From: Termitomyces sp. T153
Lineage: Eukaryota > Basidiomycota > Agaricomycetes > Agaricales > Lyophyllaceae
Length of the DNA stretch: 64,000 nt
Assembly (NCBI GenBank): GCA_018296165.2
Contig: JACKQL020000027.1
Span: 496,001 to 560,000 of the forward strand
Reading direction: 5' to 3'
Shown here: one piece after another, positions 35,729-46,741 of the stretch
Numbering within the stretch: position 1 is the stretch's first letter
Layout of the letters: every line of letters starts with the position of its first letter
Translations under genes and position numbers: made by a program
Notes under the pieces: model-generated
The model's database searches: none
What the model was told of the DNA's origin: nothing
The model's input: only the letters and a program-made list of their open reading frames with translations

Positions 35729-36540
35729 GAACTACCCAATGCAAAGTTACCAGCTGTGAGGGTTAAGTCACTGTCCACGAAAGAAACAGGACGATGACCA
35801 GACAAATTGGGGACCCAGTTGATATTGTTGTTGAGGTGAGAGATGGTATACAGAGACATGGAGCATGAAAAGGAATAAAAAGAATTCAATTGTAGAGTGT
35901 TTAATTACAAGGAGGTAATTAGGAGGACATGAGACCTTGATAGGAGCATGTCAGTAAGAAAGATGAAATTCACAGGGCAGGACTTGTGGTTAAACACAGC
36001 AGATCTCAAGAAAAGAAGGGGGGGGGGTGCAAAGCACTGCAACAGATCATAGGAGAAAAGGAGTGCAGAGCATGAGAAGCACACATGATGAGAAAAAAAG
36101 AGGGCTAGAAGAGATTTTTCCTGAATGGACAGAAACCCACTACAGAGTAGTGGGAATAATGAACAGAGAGAACTGAGGCCATGTCAAAGGTCAGACAAAG
36201 TGTAAAAGGTTTGCCAAGCCTGGACGCTTGTTGTCAACATCCAATTGCAAGAAGATGAAATGGAAGAAAGTAATGCACTTGAACAGTGATCCTACAGGCA
36301 AGACATGCCCATGCATCATCGACAGCAAGAAGGTAGCTGGGAATCACAAAATAAGGGTCAGGACAGTGGAAAATGGGGAAGGAAGGATTCACAATCAAGA
36401 AATGAGAACTGGAGAATGGGGGGCATAGTGGAGGCAAAGAGGTCACAGAGGGAAATTATGAGGAACTGCTCACTCATGCCATCAGCTTTGAGTACAGAAG
36501 CTTGAGATGGAAAAGGAGACATACCATGCAGATATTGCCC
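35729..36540. other. CpG-poor DNA, no recognisable gene
   Basis: Marks the return to decayed retroelement composition (CpG disappears from about 35.85 kb). A poly-G run lies near 36020. Nothing can be named. Confidence 0.35.
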
Positions 36541-37800
36541 TCAAGCCAACCAGGCAATGTAGTAGAGGTCCATGTACTTAGACTTGGACTTGATCTGCTT
36601 GAGCAAGTACCAGCCCAGTGTGCAATATGTGATATGGTTGCTGGTCAGGCTACCTTTGTTGTGACTGGAATGGAGTTGGCCAACCATGTGACCCTTTCCA
36701 TTGTGCATGTGCCAGATGAGGGATCCCAAGTCACCTTTGGCAGAAAAGACTTCAGTGGCCATAGCCAGCATTATAGATACTGAGCTTGACAGACTTGATG
36801 CTGGTGTAGCAACTGACAGTGAGACCAGTGGCATTTCCAGCCTTTCTGACCATTGGCAATGTTGGTCCTTGGGGTTGAACTCAATTGGAATGGCAAGGTC
36901 TTCCTCCATAGCACAGGCTTTGATGTGGAGTTTCCTCTCTTCCAGGAACCTGAAGGTGGTCCAACCACCAGGCACAGGGTAGAACACATCACTGAGGACT
37001 TGAGGAGTGTATTTAGATCCTGGACAAGGATGCATTCATTAGAGAAGGGAAATGCAAGAAAGAAAGAAAAAACAAAACCAAGATCAACAATGTTGCCTTC
37101 AAACTTGGCTTTTAACTTCTCCTCTGCAGCTTCAAAGATGGCCCAATCTGAGGTATAGCCCATCTTGCCTTGGTCAATGGAGATGGGTACAGCATACTGA
37201 ACATGGCCAATGATATTGGACCAAGACATTGTCACCTCACTATGAAGAGCCTTGAGCTCAGCAATAGCTTAGTTCTCTTCCTCCAGCTTATATTGAAGCT
37301 GTCAGACTCCTTTTGCTGCCTCCAGGTCCTGCCCTTGCCTCTCCCTTGCTTTGGTCATGTTGCAAGAAGGCTATGATTGGCAATGGCCTTTGTGATCTCA
37401 TCAAGGCCACACTGAAAATGGTGCATACTGCAAAACCAGATGTGATTCTTAGCTATGCCACTCCAGTGCTCAAACTTGGTGGTGGTGTTCTTTGCACAAC
37501 ACATGGCAGTTGCTGATGCCAAAGACCTTGTTGCTGGGGTTACTATTCTTGTCTCTGTTCTCATGGAACAAGAGCATAAGGGTGCCTTGAGCATTGTCAT
37601 CTTCCATTCCCTCTGTGACAAGAGAAATGCTGAGAAGAGCAGTGAGGAAATGTCAGACATGATGGGTGGCATTTGTCATGCTGACATGGCACAGGAGAGG
37701 GGGGCTGCCAACATTTGTGGTTCCACCTCATGCCACTCCACAACTGAATTTTTGACATCATTCTTCTCCAAAAGTGCAAGGATCTCCTGAGATATGTTGT
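36541..37800 (-). pseudogene. Serine-peptidase-like gene remnant
   Basis: Minus strand, several frames, adjacent to the copia integrase end. An upstream part reads NISQEILALLEKNDVKNSVVEWHEVEPQ. The C-terminal part (37035-36541) reads FSAKGDLGSLIWH, HMVGQLHSSHNKG and YCTLGWYLLKQIK. GDLGSLIWH followed by a GQLHSG-like strand resembles the GDSG(G/S) active-site loop and following strands of chymotrypsin-fold serine peptidases, with the catalytic Ser replaced by Leu. This is inference from motif spacing. The frame is broken many times. It may be a host gene or an element-borne passenger; CpG depletion shows it has shared the fate of the retroelements. Confidence 0.4.
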
Positions 37801-37859
37801 GCATGGACTTAGAGGGAGTGGAAGCAGGCTTGACTCCAATCCAAATTACAACAGGGCCA

Positions 37860-38721
37860 AGAGTCCTCAGCGCATCCTTCCCAGTAGACCATGAATGAAG
37901 AAGTGCACAGGATCAATGGACAAATAGGGACCTTGTGATTTGATGAGATATCATGGATTTGGGGTCTTGCCTTTCTTAGTTTCTGCAGGGTGTAATACAA
38001 ACAACTGACAACCCCATACTCAAAGATGACAAAGGTTTGGCTTTGTCCCTTCCATAACTTCATAAGGAGTCATCAGAGCAGGGAGAGTCAATGTTGGAAG
38101 ACAATTTTGAAGGAATGTCATGAGAAGGCCAGGTTCAGCCATTAATGTTTGAGCTGTGTCCTCATTAGTCCTAATGTATTGTTTGGCTTTCCCATTTTGT
38201 TGATGAGCATAAGGTGCTGTAGACTGGAGAATAATGCCCTTCAAATCTAAATATTTGCATAAAGCCCCTTGAATGAACTTTTTTGCTCTGTCACAATGAA
38301 CTGTTTTTACTTTGTTACCTGATTTGAGTTCCCACTGATTTGCAGTATGTTTGAAGTGTTCACAAGCTTTGTCCTTGGTTGCAAACAAGGCAGTGCTGCT
38401 GAGGTTTGAGAAATTGTTGAGAATTGTGTAGAAATGATGTGTTTGACCATTTGAAAATTGAGTTGGAAATGGACCACATGTGTCTATATGAATTAGATTA
38501 CACACTTGAGTTGCACATTTATCAAAATGGTTGTATGGGCATGCTGGTTGTTTTCCTAGAATGCATGGGTTGCATATTGCATCATCAAAAATTCCCATGT
38601 ATTCAACCCCAGATGCATAAATAGTTCTTAGTTCCAGGGTGACATAATCTGCAATGCTATAATGCAGGTGTTGCTGAAGTGCAAGGAAAGGATGTATCTG
38701 AAGCAACCATGACAGTTTCAT
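37860..38721 (-). pseudogene. Ty1/copia integrase
   Basis: Minus strand. GAG-pre-integrase zinc region (IFDDAICNPCILGKQ), then the core: LIHIDTCGPFPTQFSNG (first Asp), HCDRAKKFIQGALCKYL (second Asp region), and QSTAPYAHQQNGKAKQYIR with the Glu position changed to Lys (usually NG-x-AER). The C-terminal WGCQLFVLHPAE-type segment follows after a frame change at about 38020. No copia RT or RNase H follows, so the 3' half of this element is missing here. Confidence 0.75.
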
Positions 38722-39110
38722 AATCCATTAGTACAATGAAGTTGCAATGTAAGAAAAACAATTTGTTGTGGACTGTAGCTTGTAATGATTTGTCTTTGAG
38801 AAGTTCAATATCAGGAGAAAATGAGATAGAGGTAGAATTGTGTTCAAACAATGGGCTCATGTCATGCTCTGCCATTGTGCCAACAGAAAGTAGATTGATG
38901 GGTACATCAGGAGCATGGAGGCAATCCTGAAGGTGAAGTATAATATTTTTGCCATTAATGTGAGCACAAAACCTGACTTCACCACAAGCAAGTATAGTGA
39001 GGAAGGAATCCACAGTTTGCAGTACCAACAGGAACTGCTAACTGAGTATCATAAGTCAAGAAGTACTTCTTAATATGAGCTGTACACCCAGAATCCAGGA
39101 TAGAATTGAA
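38722..39110 (-). pseudogene. Ty1/copia protease
   Basis: Minus strand. ILDSGCTAHIKKYF at about 39100 is the copia aspartic protease active site (D-S-G-C-T). 39028-38657 continues with LHLQDCLHAPDVPINLLSVGTMAEHD, the conserved segment ahead of integrase. Stops lie between the parts. Confidence 0.75.
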
Positions 39111-40016
39111 TTTGAGAGATACTGTATGTTGGCAACCAAAGCAGAGTGCACTATGCTAATGAATGAATGATATGGTGGTGGATGCTCAGACTCAGATTGG
39201 TCAATGATATATGAGCTCAAAATGATGTCATTCTTTTCCTCAACAATTGTTAGTAATACAGGTGTAGAGTTGTCATGGATATAATGGTGTGGAGAAGTAA
39301 TAGACTCTGTCATAGGTCCTTCAGTAACTGCAATATGTGCACTTGTGTGAGGTAATGTCTCTTTATTCTGATCTGTTGCATTTGTTGTTTTCAGATGAAA
39401 ATCTGGATTTGAATTGGTGTGAGGGATATAAGATGATTGTAATGTACTGTTGTTACAAGACAGAGTATTGGAACTTTTGGGTAAGCAATTGTTGAGAGGC
39501 AACTTGGTGATTGCAAATTTCAAGATCAATATCAAGAATACAATTGGCCAAGTCATCAAAGTCAAAAATCCCCTGAGGTCCCACATTCCAAGATAAATGA
39601 ACCTCTTCATGAAGTGGAGTATAGGAGTGAAGATTTGGGATCCCCTCTATAAACTTCTGAATTTTTGATAAGGAATGAAGTCCCATGGTGCTGTGATAAG
39701 TTGGTTGACTGCAATATGCCACTGTTGAACATATGCTGAGATGGCTGTGGGAGTGCAGATAAGAATAAGAACAGAATCCTTTATCTTTTGTGCAGATGAG
39801 GCACTCCCAACACTATATCATTTTTGTAGCCAAGCTAAGACATCCCAAGCAGTTCAAACAGGAAAATTGAATTGGTCTCTGCAAGCTAGAGGAAGACAGC
39901 TGGTGATTTCCACCAATAATTTGCCAGTGAGAACATATGTGCAGATGTTATTGTTCTTCCAGAATATTTCATACTCATGTTCCTCATCAAGAGAGTTGTG
40001 AGGAGAGTAGGAAGGA
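39111..40016 (-). pseudogene. Ty1/copia gag, part 2
   Basis: Minus strand. Gag-like LDEEHEYEIFWKNNN and CTYVLTGKLLVEITSCLP at about 40000-39900, then decayed Ser/Thr-rich sequence towards the protease. Reading is continuous with 40573-41100 across the solo LTR. Confidence 0.65.
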
Positions 40017-40572
40017 TGTAAGGGCAACCTCTGAAGGCTGTGCCTCAATTACACAACTGGCAGAGGGAGATCCAAAGTCTATCCAGCATCTACAAGAAGT
40101 TCTAGGGTTCTAACTACTCACCTGGCAGAGGGAGATCCAAAGAGAACAAGTCTAAGGATCCCCAATGCCAGTGTTTGGAAAATCTACTCTAGAACTTCTG
40201 GCAAAAACACCCAACAACAACCAAATCTGGAGTCCAATCAAAAAGTGGAAATCCATTGTAAGTGGCCTTGATCTCCAGACTCCTGGCATGTGACCACATA
40301 CCAATATAACCAGAAGATAGCCCTTGGTTGAAAGTACTTGTGGTCCAAAATGGGAGGCCTATGATGAGTGGTAGGCCTGGAATACAGGAAACAATCCAGG
40401 GGTCTGGTGAGAGGCCATGTGGAAGGGGCAACACTTGTCAGAATTACAGACAGAGAACTGGTGCTGCCTGAGAGCTAAAACTGGGACCAGCAGACAGGGA
40501 AGATGAAGGGGAATAAAGGGAAACCATAAGGAGGGAGAACAGGACAGAGGGGGAATGGGACATTTGCTGACA
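40017..40572 (-). mobile_element. Solo LTR related to the chromodomain-element LTR
   Basis: 556 bp, TGTAAGGGCAACCTCTG...CTGACA, clearly related at both ends to the LTRs at 1082 and 9079 but with an unrelated middle of about 200 bp. Flanks are AAGGA (40012-40016) and GAGGA (40573-40577), an imperfect 5-bp target duplication. Removing the LTR and one flank joins the copia gag reading VMIPP to SYSPHNSLDEEHE without a frame change, which confirms the boundaries. Confidence 0.8.
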
Positions 40573-41700
40573 GAGGAGGAATCATGACTTGACATGTTGG
40601 GTCATACAGTGTGCTAGGAGGGGGAAGAGGACAAATGTGACCATTAAGACCCAAGTGATGGATCAGAGCCATAACAGGGTACACCACAAACCCCAGTCTG
40701 TCAAGCCATTGCAGCAAGGATTAGTGGTGAGAGGAAGAAGTTTTGTATTATCTAAAGAAGAATCTAAAGTGCAAGATTGAGGAACAGGATAAAAATTGGG
40801 AAAATAATGATAAGGATAATTTTGTGGAATGATTATAGGATTATCAAAAGGGAGGGTAAGTTCAGGAGCAGGAACATTCTGAAAAGGTACATGATAAGGA
40901 TTCTGAACAAAAGGATGCTGAGGTTGAGGAGTCAGAACCTGTTGTAAGGGATGAGGATGATGAAAAATTTGGGGACAAGGTTGTGGATGAAGGGGAGGAG
41001 AAAATTGTGGCATTGTATGAAGAGGTGGATTGATGAAGGGAGAAGGAACAGGCAGAGTTAAAATAGCAGCAGCCAGTTGATCAAAAAGGTTGATCAAAAT
41101 TATAACAATTCTGGAAAGGAGAGCATGAAATATGAATATGAGAATGTGAATGATTTGGAGGAGTTACAAAATTGTTAGGTCAAGAAGATGGAAAAATATG
41201 AAGTGGAGGGGAAGAAATGGGAGCCATAGCTGTACAATGAGAGTCAGGAAGGGGAAATAATGGTAAATGAGGTGCAGGAGCATGTAATGTATTTGGAGGA
41301 AGTGATTGAGGTACTGTCAATGTTGGTGTTGGAGGGTCCTGAGGATTGGATGCCAAAAAATAAGGGAGAGAGGAGGGTATACAAGGAGGGTATATGTGGT
41401 TAAAAACTATAGAAATGAGGTGGATTACTAGAAACTAAAGTGTCTGCAGAAGTAGAAAGAAAAAGGTGAGGAAGAGCTTCATGAACAAAGGTAGACTGAG
41501 GTTGAGACTAAGAACCCTGCACTAGAGCTATTGGCACTGAGCCAGAAGGCAACTTATTAGTTTGTCCCTTGTGAGGCAATTGAGGATCAAATGGATTGGT
41601 CATCATGAGAGGAATGGTGACAATTGCCCAAAGATCAATAGTATGGAGGCAAAATCAGAACCAGATCTAAAAGAGACAGAAAGAAATGAGTCATTCCAGG
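40573..41700 (-). pseudogene. Ty1/copia gag N-terminal region, proline-rich
   Basis: Minus strand. 41097-40663 is open and very rich in Pro, Phe and Asn (for example PQFSPPLHPQPCPQIFHH), then PSTLYDPTCQVMIPP up to the solo LTR in another frame. Beyond 41100 the frame breaks. The 5' LTR of this copia element was not found. Confidence 0.5.
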
Positions 41701-42960
41701 CAACTTAGCTCAAGCAAGACAGTCCTTAAGAAACAATGCTAAGAACACTGATGACTGAAAATGACAGGTGGTAGTCCTCAGTGTCTGCCACAGATAGAAA
41801 TAACCAAGTATTCATGTACCTAAAAATGACAAGTGGTACTAGGCAATGCATATTGTCAGAAAATGTACATAAAACATAGTAAAGAAAAACACCTACATCC
41901 TTAGTATCTGCCATGGATGGAAACAACTGAGGAAGTAAAGTGGTGATAATGCAAGTGTATGTACAAAACACATGATACAAATGATGCTGAAACAGACAGG
42001 CTCTATAGGCTAACAGAGGTACTCACCTTTACCAAAAAGTCCAGCCAGGCAAAGATCTCCTCAGAGAATGGAAACACTTTGAGCAAACATCATAGAGCAG
42101 ATAAAAAAATGAGTGATTACACTTATGCAGTATTAGTCATGTGATACCATCCAAAGAGCTGACTAGACCCTCAAGATTGGGCGCATATACAGCCACCCTG
42201 CCAAATAACCATACCATCAAGAGGATAATGAGATTTCTATATTACCACTGTATGAGATCAACAGTAAACTTGCCTGTGGTCTCACTGGCTGAGAAATGCT
42301 ATTCCAGGGCTGACTCATGGAGAAATTGACACTATGAATCAATTGATCTAATAAAGAAACATGTTCATAATGGGGGGCCCCTTGATCTCAAACCACAATG
42401 TGCACCACTGACACTGGCTGCCACACCCATGCCTGACATGCTGGGTTGCACAACAAACACTCCTCTCTGACAGAGGACCTGCCACAGCAGGAAGATCATG
42501 AATTGGGGCCTCCCTGAAAAGCAGACATCCATGTCTCTCAATGAGAGCCCCAGAGGGCAAACAAGCCAGAGGCCTGACTAGAGGAGAATATGCTCCTTGA
42601 GGTAGAAAACCGAACTTTCTTAATCCCTACCTCATGGGACAACAGGAATTCAGAATACTCAGCCCCAAGGCAAAATGTCAATTCTGGTGACAGAGGTATG
42701 TTATATGACAGCACGGGGACCTAATAATCATGGCCACCCTGAATACATGCCCACTGACCCCTAAAATTAAAACAACCACATAGAAAAGAAGCAAACCTCA
42801 ACCCCCCAGCATACTGTCATGGCCACACCCCCCCCAGATGAGGCATGTAAAAGGCTACAAGATACAAGCCCAGAGAAGCAAACTGGGGTACATTGCCATG
42901 ACAAAAAGTGAAGAAATATAACAGCTGACCCTTCCTCTGACATGGAGGAATTGGATGTCA
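41701..42960. other. CpG-poor DNA with a diverged direct repeat
   Basis: A word like GTCTGCCACAGATAGAAATAAC at 41781 recurs as TATCTGCCATGGATGGAAACAAC near 41908. It could be copia leader or LTR remnants, or the 5' end of the LINE that starts near 42.9 kb. No gene was seen. Confidence 0.35.
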
Positions 42961-42989
42961 ACCTTGAAGTACCCTAGGCTCCTTCATCA

Positions 42990-43648
42990 ATGACTACCCA
43001 CCCCAAAGACACACCAGAGCAACTGAACACCCAAGAGCCTAAACTGTGGCAAAGAGATGGAGAAGGAGATACCACAATAGTAGATAGGTCCCCCCCCTCC
43101 CCTACCCTGTCCAATATCTTAGGAAGCACCCCCCATTCCCTAACTCTCCTAGGATGTCCAAAAGACTCAGAGCCCACATGGATAGTGAAGAGATTGAAAA
43201 TAAAGGGAGCAAGTATACAGAGCGGAAGTGCTACACTCCCCCCATTGATCCCAATGACCCCTCTGCAACTCCCAACTGGACTAGTAAGATCTCTGACCCC
43301 AGCTGGAGGCTTCCTGAGGATCCAACTCTCCACACTGCCCTGGTACAACTTATGCCTTGAACAGAGGAGACATTTTGATGCATACCCTGAACCAAAATTC
43401 CGGGTCAGAAGCTGGCAGGGCAGCAAGATGGATGACCTGGTAGTGGTAAGCAAGAGCCTGAAGACACTCATGGAAAAGATGACTGGCAAGAGGGCAAAGC
43501 TATCCTTCCCCCAACAGGACAGACCTCTTGCCTTGTCAGCCTGCTTTGAACAACAAAAACTCCCCTATCACTTCCTATTAACCAGCATCTCTGAATGTGC
43601 AAAAATGATAATTGAGAACAACCTGATCATATCAACTGCAGAAGCAAC
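42990..43648 (+). pseudogene. LINE 1 ORF1, 5' part
   Basis: Plus-strand frame from MTTHPKDTPEQ to the solo LTR at 43649. It is rich in Pro and Ser early, then FRVRSWQGSKMDDLVVVSKSLK and a C-terminal part KMIIENNLIIST. It continues after the LTR at 44403 (AEA/TAFFLLYSPM). ORF1 of such non-LTR elements encodes an RNA-binding Gag-like protein. Confidence 0.6.
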
Positions 43649-44402
43649 TGTCATGACCCATTCCATTCCCCCCTTCCCTTCACCATTATCCAACCTCAGA
43701 TTCTATGCAGTCCCTCTCTGGATCTCAGCCACACCCCCAGATCTTAGCCACAGTCCTGTTTCAGCCACATCCAGGTTTTAGCCACCTCTAGGACTGCTTT
43801 TCCTGTTCCAGTTCATTCCCACAGGCACAGATCACTTCCACAGGTTCCAGATCACTTCCACCTGTCCAAGATCACTTCCACCTGTCCAAGATCACTTCCA
43901 CCTGTCCAAGATCACTTCCACCTGTCCAAGATCACTTCCAGGATTGCTTCCCTTGTTTCAGATCACTTCCTCATGACTTAAATCACTTCCTGCTATGACT
44001 TAGATCACTTCCACCTGACTCAGATTACTTCCACCTGACTTAGATCACTTCTACTTGACTTAGATCACTTCCACTTGTGTTAGATCACTCCCACCTGACT
44101 TAGATCACTCCCACCTGACTTAGATCACTCCCACCTGACTTAGATCACTTCCATCTTCTCCTTTTGGCAGTGTCCTACAACTATATAAAGTTCCTTAGTC
44201 TGTAGCTGCACCCCAGCCTTGACATTACCTGATATTTTGTTTGTGTTCTATTGTTATCTGATCTTCTCTCCATTCATTACTCGCTCTCATTTCTTAGTTT
44301 CTTAGTTTCTTTCCCTATTTACATACTTGCTGTTGGCATCACCTCCCCAAGGTGGTTTTGGCTCCTGTAAGAGTCCCCCCCCCCAGGACTGTGGTCCTGA
44401 CA
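43649..44402 (+). mobile_element. Solo LTR, second TGTCA...TGACA family (copy F)
   Basis: 754 bp, TGTCATGACCC...GGTCCTGACA, flanked by a perfect target duplication GCAAC (43644-43648, 44403-44407), inside LINE 1 ORF1. Its U3 is built of many GATCACTTCC-type units. The 20-mer CCTGTCCAAGATCACTTCCA occurs four times in perfect tandem (43861-43940), and a GACTTAGATCACTCCCACCT unit three times (about 44098-44157). TATATAAAG follows at about 44183, and AGCCTTGACATTA about 33 nt later, by analogy the transcript start. Confidence 0.92.
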
Positions 44403-44407
44403 GCAAC

Positions 44408-45062
44408 TGCCTTCTTCCTGCTGTACTCCCCAATGGTCCCATCTTTCTTATGCACAATAGAAGGTTTCACTCTCAGCATCAAGGACAAGACAGTGGTCTG
44501 GGAGTCTGAGGAGGAGGTCACAAGGATCATATGGGAAACCCTCTTGGCAGACAAAGATTTTGTAGCACTCCTGAAAACTAAGCTCATTGGAGACTACTCA
44601 TCGCAACACAATTTGGAACCCACGAGAGCTATCATTTCCACCCTCAACATACACTACTCCAAACCAGAAATTCTGATAAACCCCCCAAAAAAGCAAGTCA
44701 TACATAAACCACTCTGGAATGTCTACTTCCACCATAACCCACCAATCTCCTGGCTGAGTTACTTTATCCTGCTCCAGAGCCTATGTGAGAAGACTTTTGT
44801 GGACATGGACTATGGATGCGTGGCTCTTGTAGCAGAAGATAGGAGACTCCACTGCTTCAAATGCAAGGGAGCAGACCATGAACATTTTAATTGCACCTAC
44901 TCTTTACTCAAAGGCTAGCTAGCAAACAAAGACAGGAAAATTGAAGAAACAGTGAAATTCACCCCCTGAAGCAAATACACAGGGGAACAGAGGGGCAGAG
45001 GATGGCAGGGTACCTCAAGAGGGGGGAGTAGAGGGCGAGGAGATAGGTCCTTAGCCCCCCAG
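44408..45062 (+). pseudogene. LINE 1 ORF1, 3' part with zinc knuckle
   Basis: Plus-strand frame through FLCTIEGFTLSIKDKTVVWE and KPLWNVYFHHNPPISWLSY, ending in the zinc knuckle CFKCKGADHEHFNC (C-x2-C-x4-H-x4-C) and then a Gly/Arg-rich tail (GRGWQGTSRGGSRGRG) after two stops. Confidence 0.7.
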
Positions 45063-45340
45063 GTAGTAAATTTGACTGCTAGTAGCTATGATTAGTATTG
45101 TGCAATGCTCCTGCAAAAAATATTAAATAAAAAATCTCTGCCTTACCCACCCTTTGCTTAAGCACCATGCCACATCAAATCTCCATCAGGGTCAATATAA
45201 TGAGGATGAATTTGCTGGGTCCAAGGATGATAGGTAATCCAAGTTAGACCCCCCGCCTGCACTGGGCAAGGTCCAGATGACATTGTTTTTATGAGGGTAG
45301 TGCCATTGGTAGCAGCCCTACCTAAGTCTCACAGTAAAAC

Positions 45341-45679
45341 GTGCAGACATTACCCACCTCACCTCCTGACACAACAAATATGAATTTAAACTTAGTGGTT
45401 GATTACAATGGTAATGGTTACCCCCCCACCCAGGCAGGAGAGGCACCCAGAAATACCATCAACCAGAGCCCTGATGATGGCCTGGGAGAGATTGGTGATG
45501 GAGAAAGGCAGATCCAGACCTGGACAGGAGTGGTGGATACTGACACTTCTGCAAATGTCATGGATCATAACAGGGACACAATATCCCCTATAGTCCTGAG
45601 AGCTAAGAGGAGAAGTAAGAAGGGAGCACTAACTTTTGCCTCCCTGAACATGAAAGGCAGAGGATCTCAAGCAATATGC
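45341..45679 (+). pseudogene. LINE 1 ORF2 beginning, cut off
   Basis: Plus-strand frame ending in KKGALTFASLNMKGRGS, which looks like the first strand of an APE-type endonuclease (usually ATLNI-x-G). The reading is then cut at 45680 by the gypsy LTR. The missing LINE portion is not found on the other side of that element. Confidence 0.6.
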
Positions 45680-46559
45680 TGATGTGAAAGCTAAAGTTGA
45701 CTGTGGCTCTAAGTTACAAACTCTGGCCAAACACATCTAACTTAGACTTTGTGAGGTTTTCAGGGTTCTTAACTACAAGTTCCCACTGTACTAGTAGTCC
45801 AAATAATAAATTTATTGATTTTATTTACTTAATTCGAGATGGTTCTCAAAACAAGCAAAGGGGCACAAATAGTGTATTATACTAATGATCCCAAAGTAAG
45901 TAATGCTCATAAGCCTAAGAAATCCACTCCCTGGGGACTTCCAAGCCATGGCAATCACTTTCTTGTCTCACTGCTTGACCTTTCTTCCCTTTTATACCAC
46001 TTCTATCATGCATGGACCTCATGATGGCATGCTTTATTTGTTGTTGTCTGGTCACATAGTCAGCTGATGGTTGGTCTGGGCATTGGGGTTTCACATGGAC
46101 TGGGCTTGGCAACTTATAGTTATGTCCCTCTTTCTTCCCTTCCTCTCCTGCTTGTTTGCTCTCTCCAGCACATGATCTTATTTCTCAAGGGCAGCAAGGC
46201 TTATATTACAACTCACCAGTGGGATGGCTGCTTTGCATGCTCCTCACTGGACCAGGTGTCAGCCTATGGTGAGCTTGGGTCAGTGCCCAAACTTGGCATT
46301 GGCTATGCATTTCCAATTATGCTGAGGTTCCTGGCCACATTTGTTCCTGGCCATAACTGGCTTTCTGGTCAAGTCTTTCATGGTTTTAATGGGAGGGATA
46401 CTTTCTGAGGTGCATCCTATGTCTACTGTTTTTGACGTTTTGCTATCAGCTTACAGTTTTCAGCCTAGAGTAGCTATATTGTATTTTCTATTACAATATA
46501 TTGCTTTTTCAGACTTTTTGTGTTTCTTCTGGTCTCATAGCCTTGAGCCCATCATATCA
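45680..46559 (-). repeat. 3' LTR of the middle gypsy element
   Basis: 880 bp, TGATGTGAAA...CATATCA. Homologous to 54631-55510 along its whole length (for example CTCCCTGGGG at 45929 and 54868; GCTTACAGTTTTCAGC at 46449 and 55429) but CpG-depleted where the other copy is CpG-rich. Confidence 0.75.
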
Positions 46560-46741
46560 CCTCCCCTACACCAACTACTGGCTGCCCTCAGTCAGCTCAG
46601 TTACTCTGGTAGGCTTTGCCAAGCCTTGCCCTTGTACTAAAAAAAATCTTTCTCTTTTTCCACAGAAGAAAAAAACTTTTTCTAGCTCAATCTTTTTCCT
46701 AGCCAGGTACAAAAGCCTTTCATCTTTGCAGTTCTCCCCCC

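Noticed and set aside
43797..44160. CRISPR-like array of short repeats
   Set aside because: The repeats are contiguous, with no unique spacers, and lie in the U3 of an LTR in a eukaryote.
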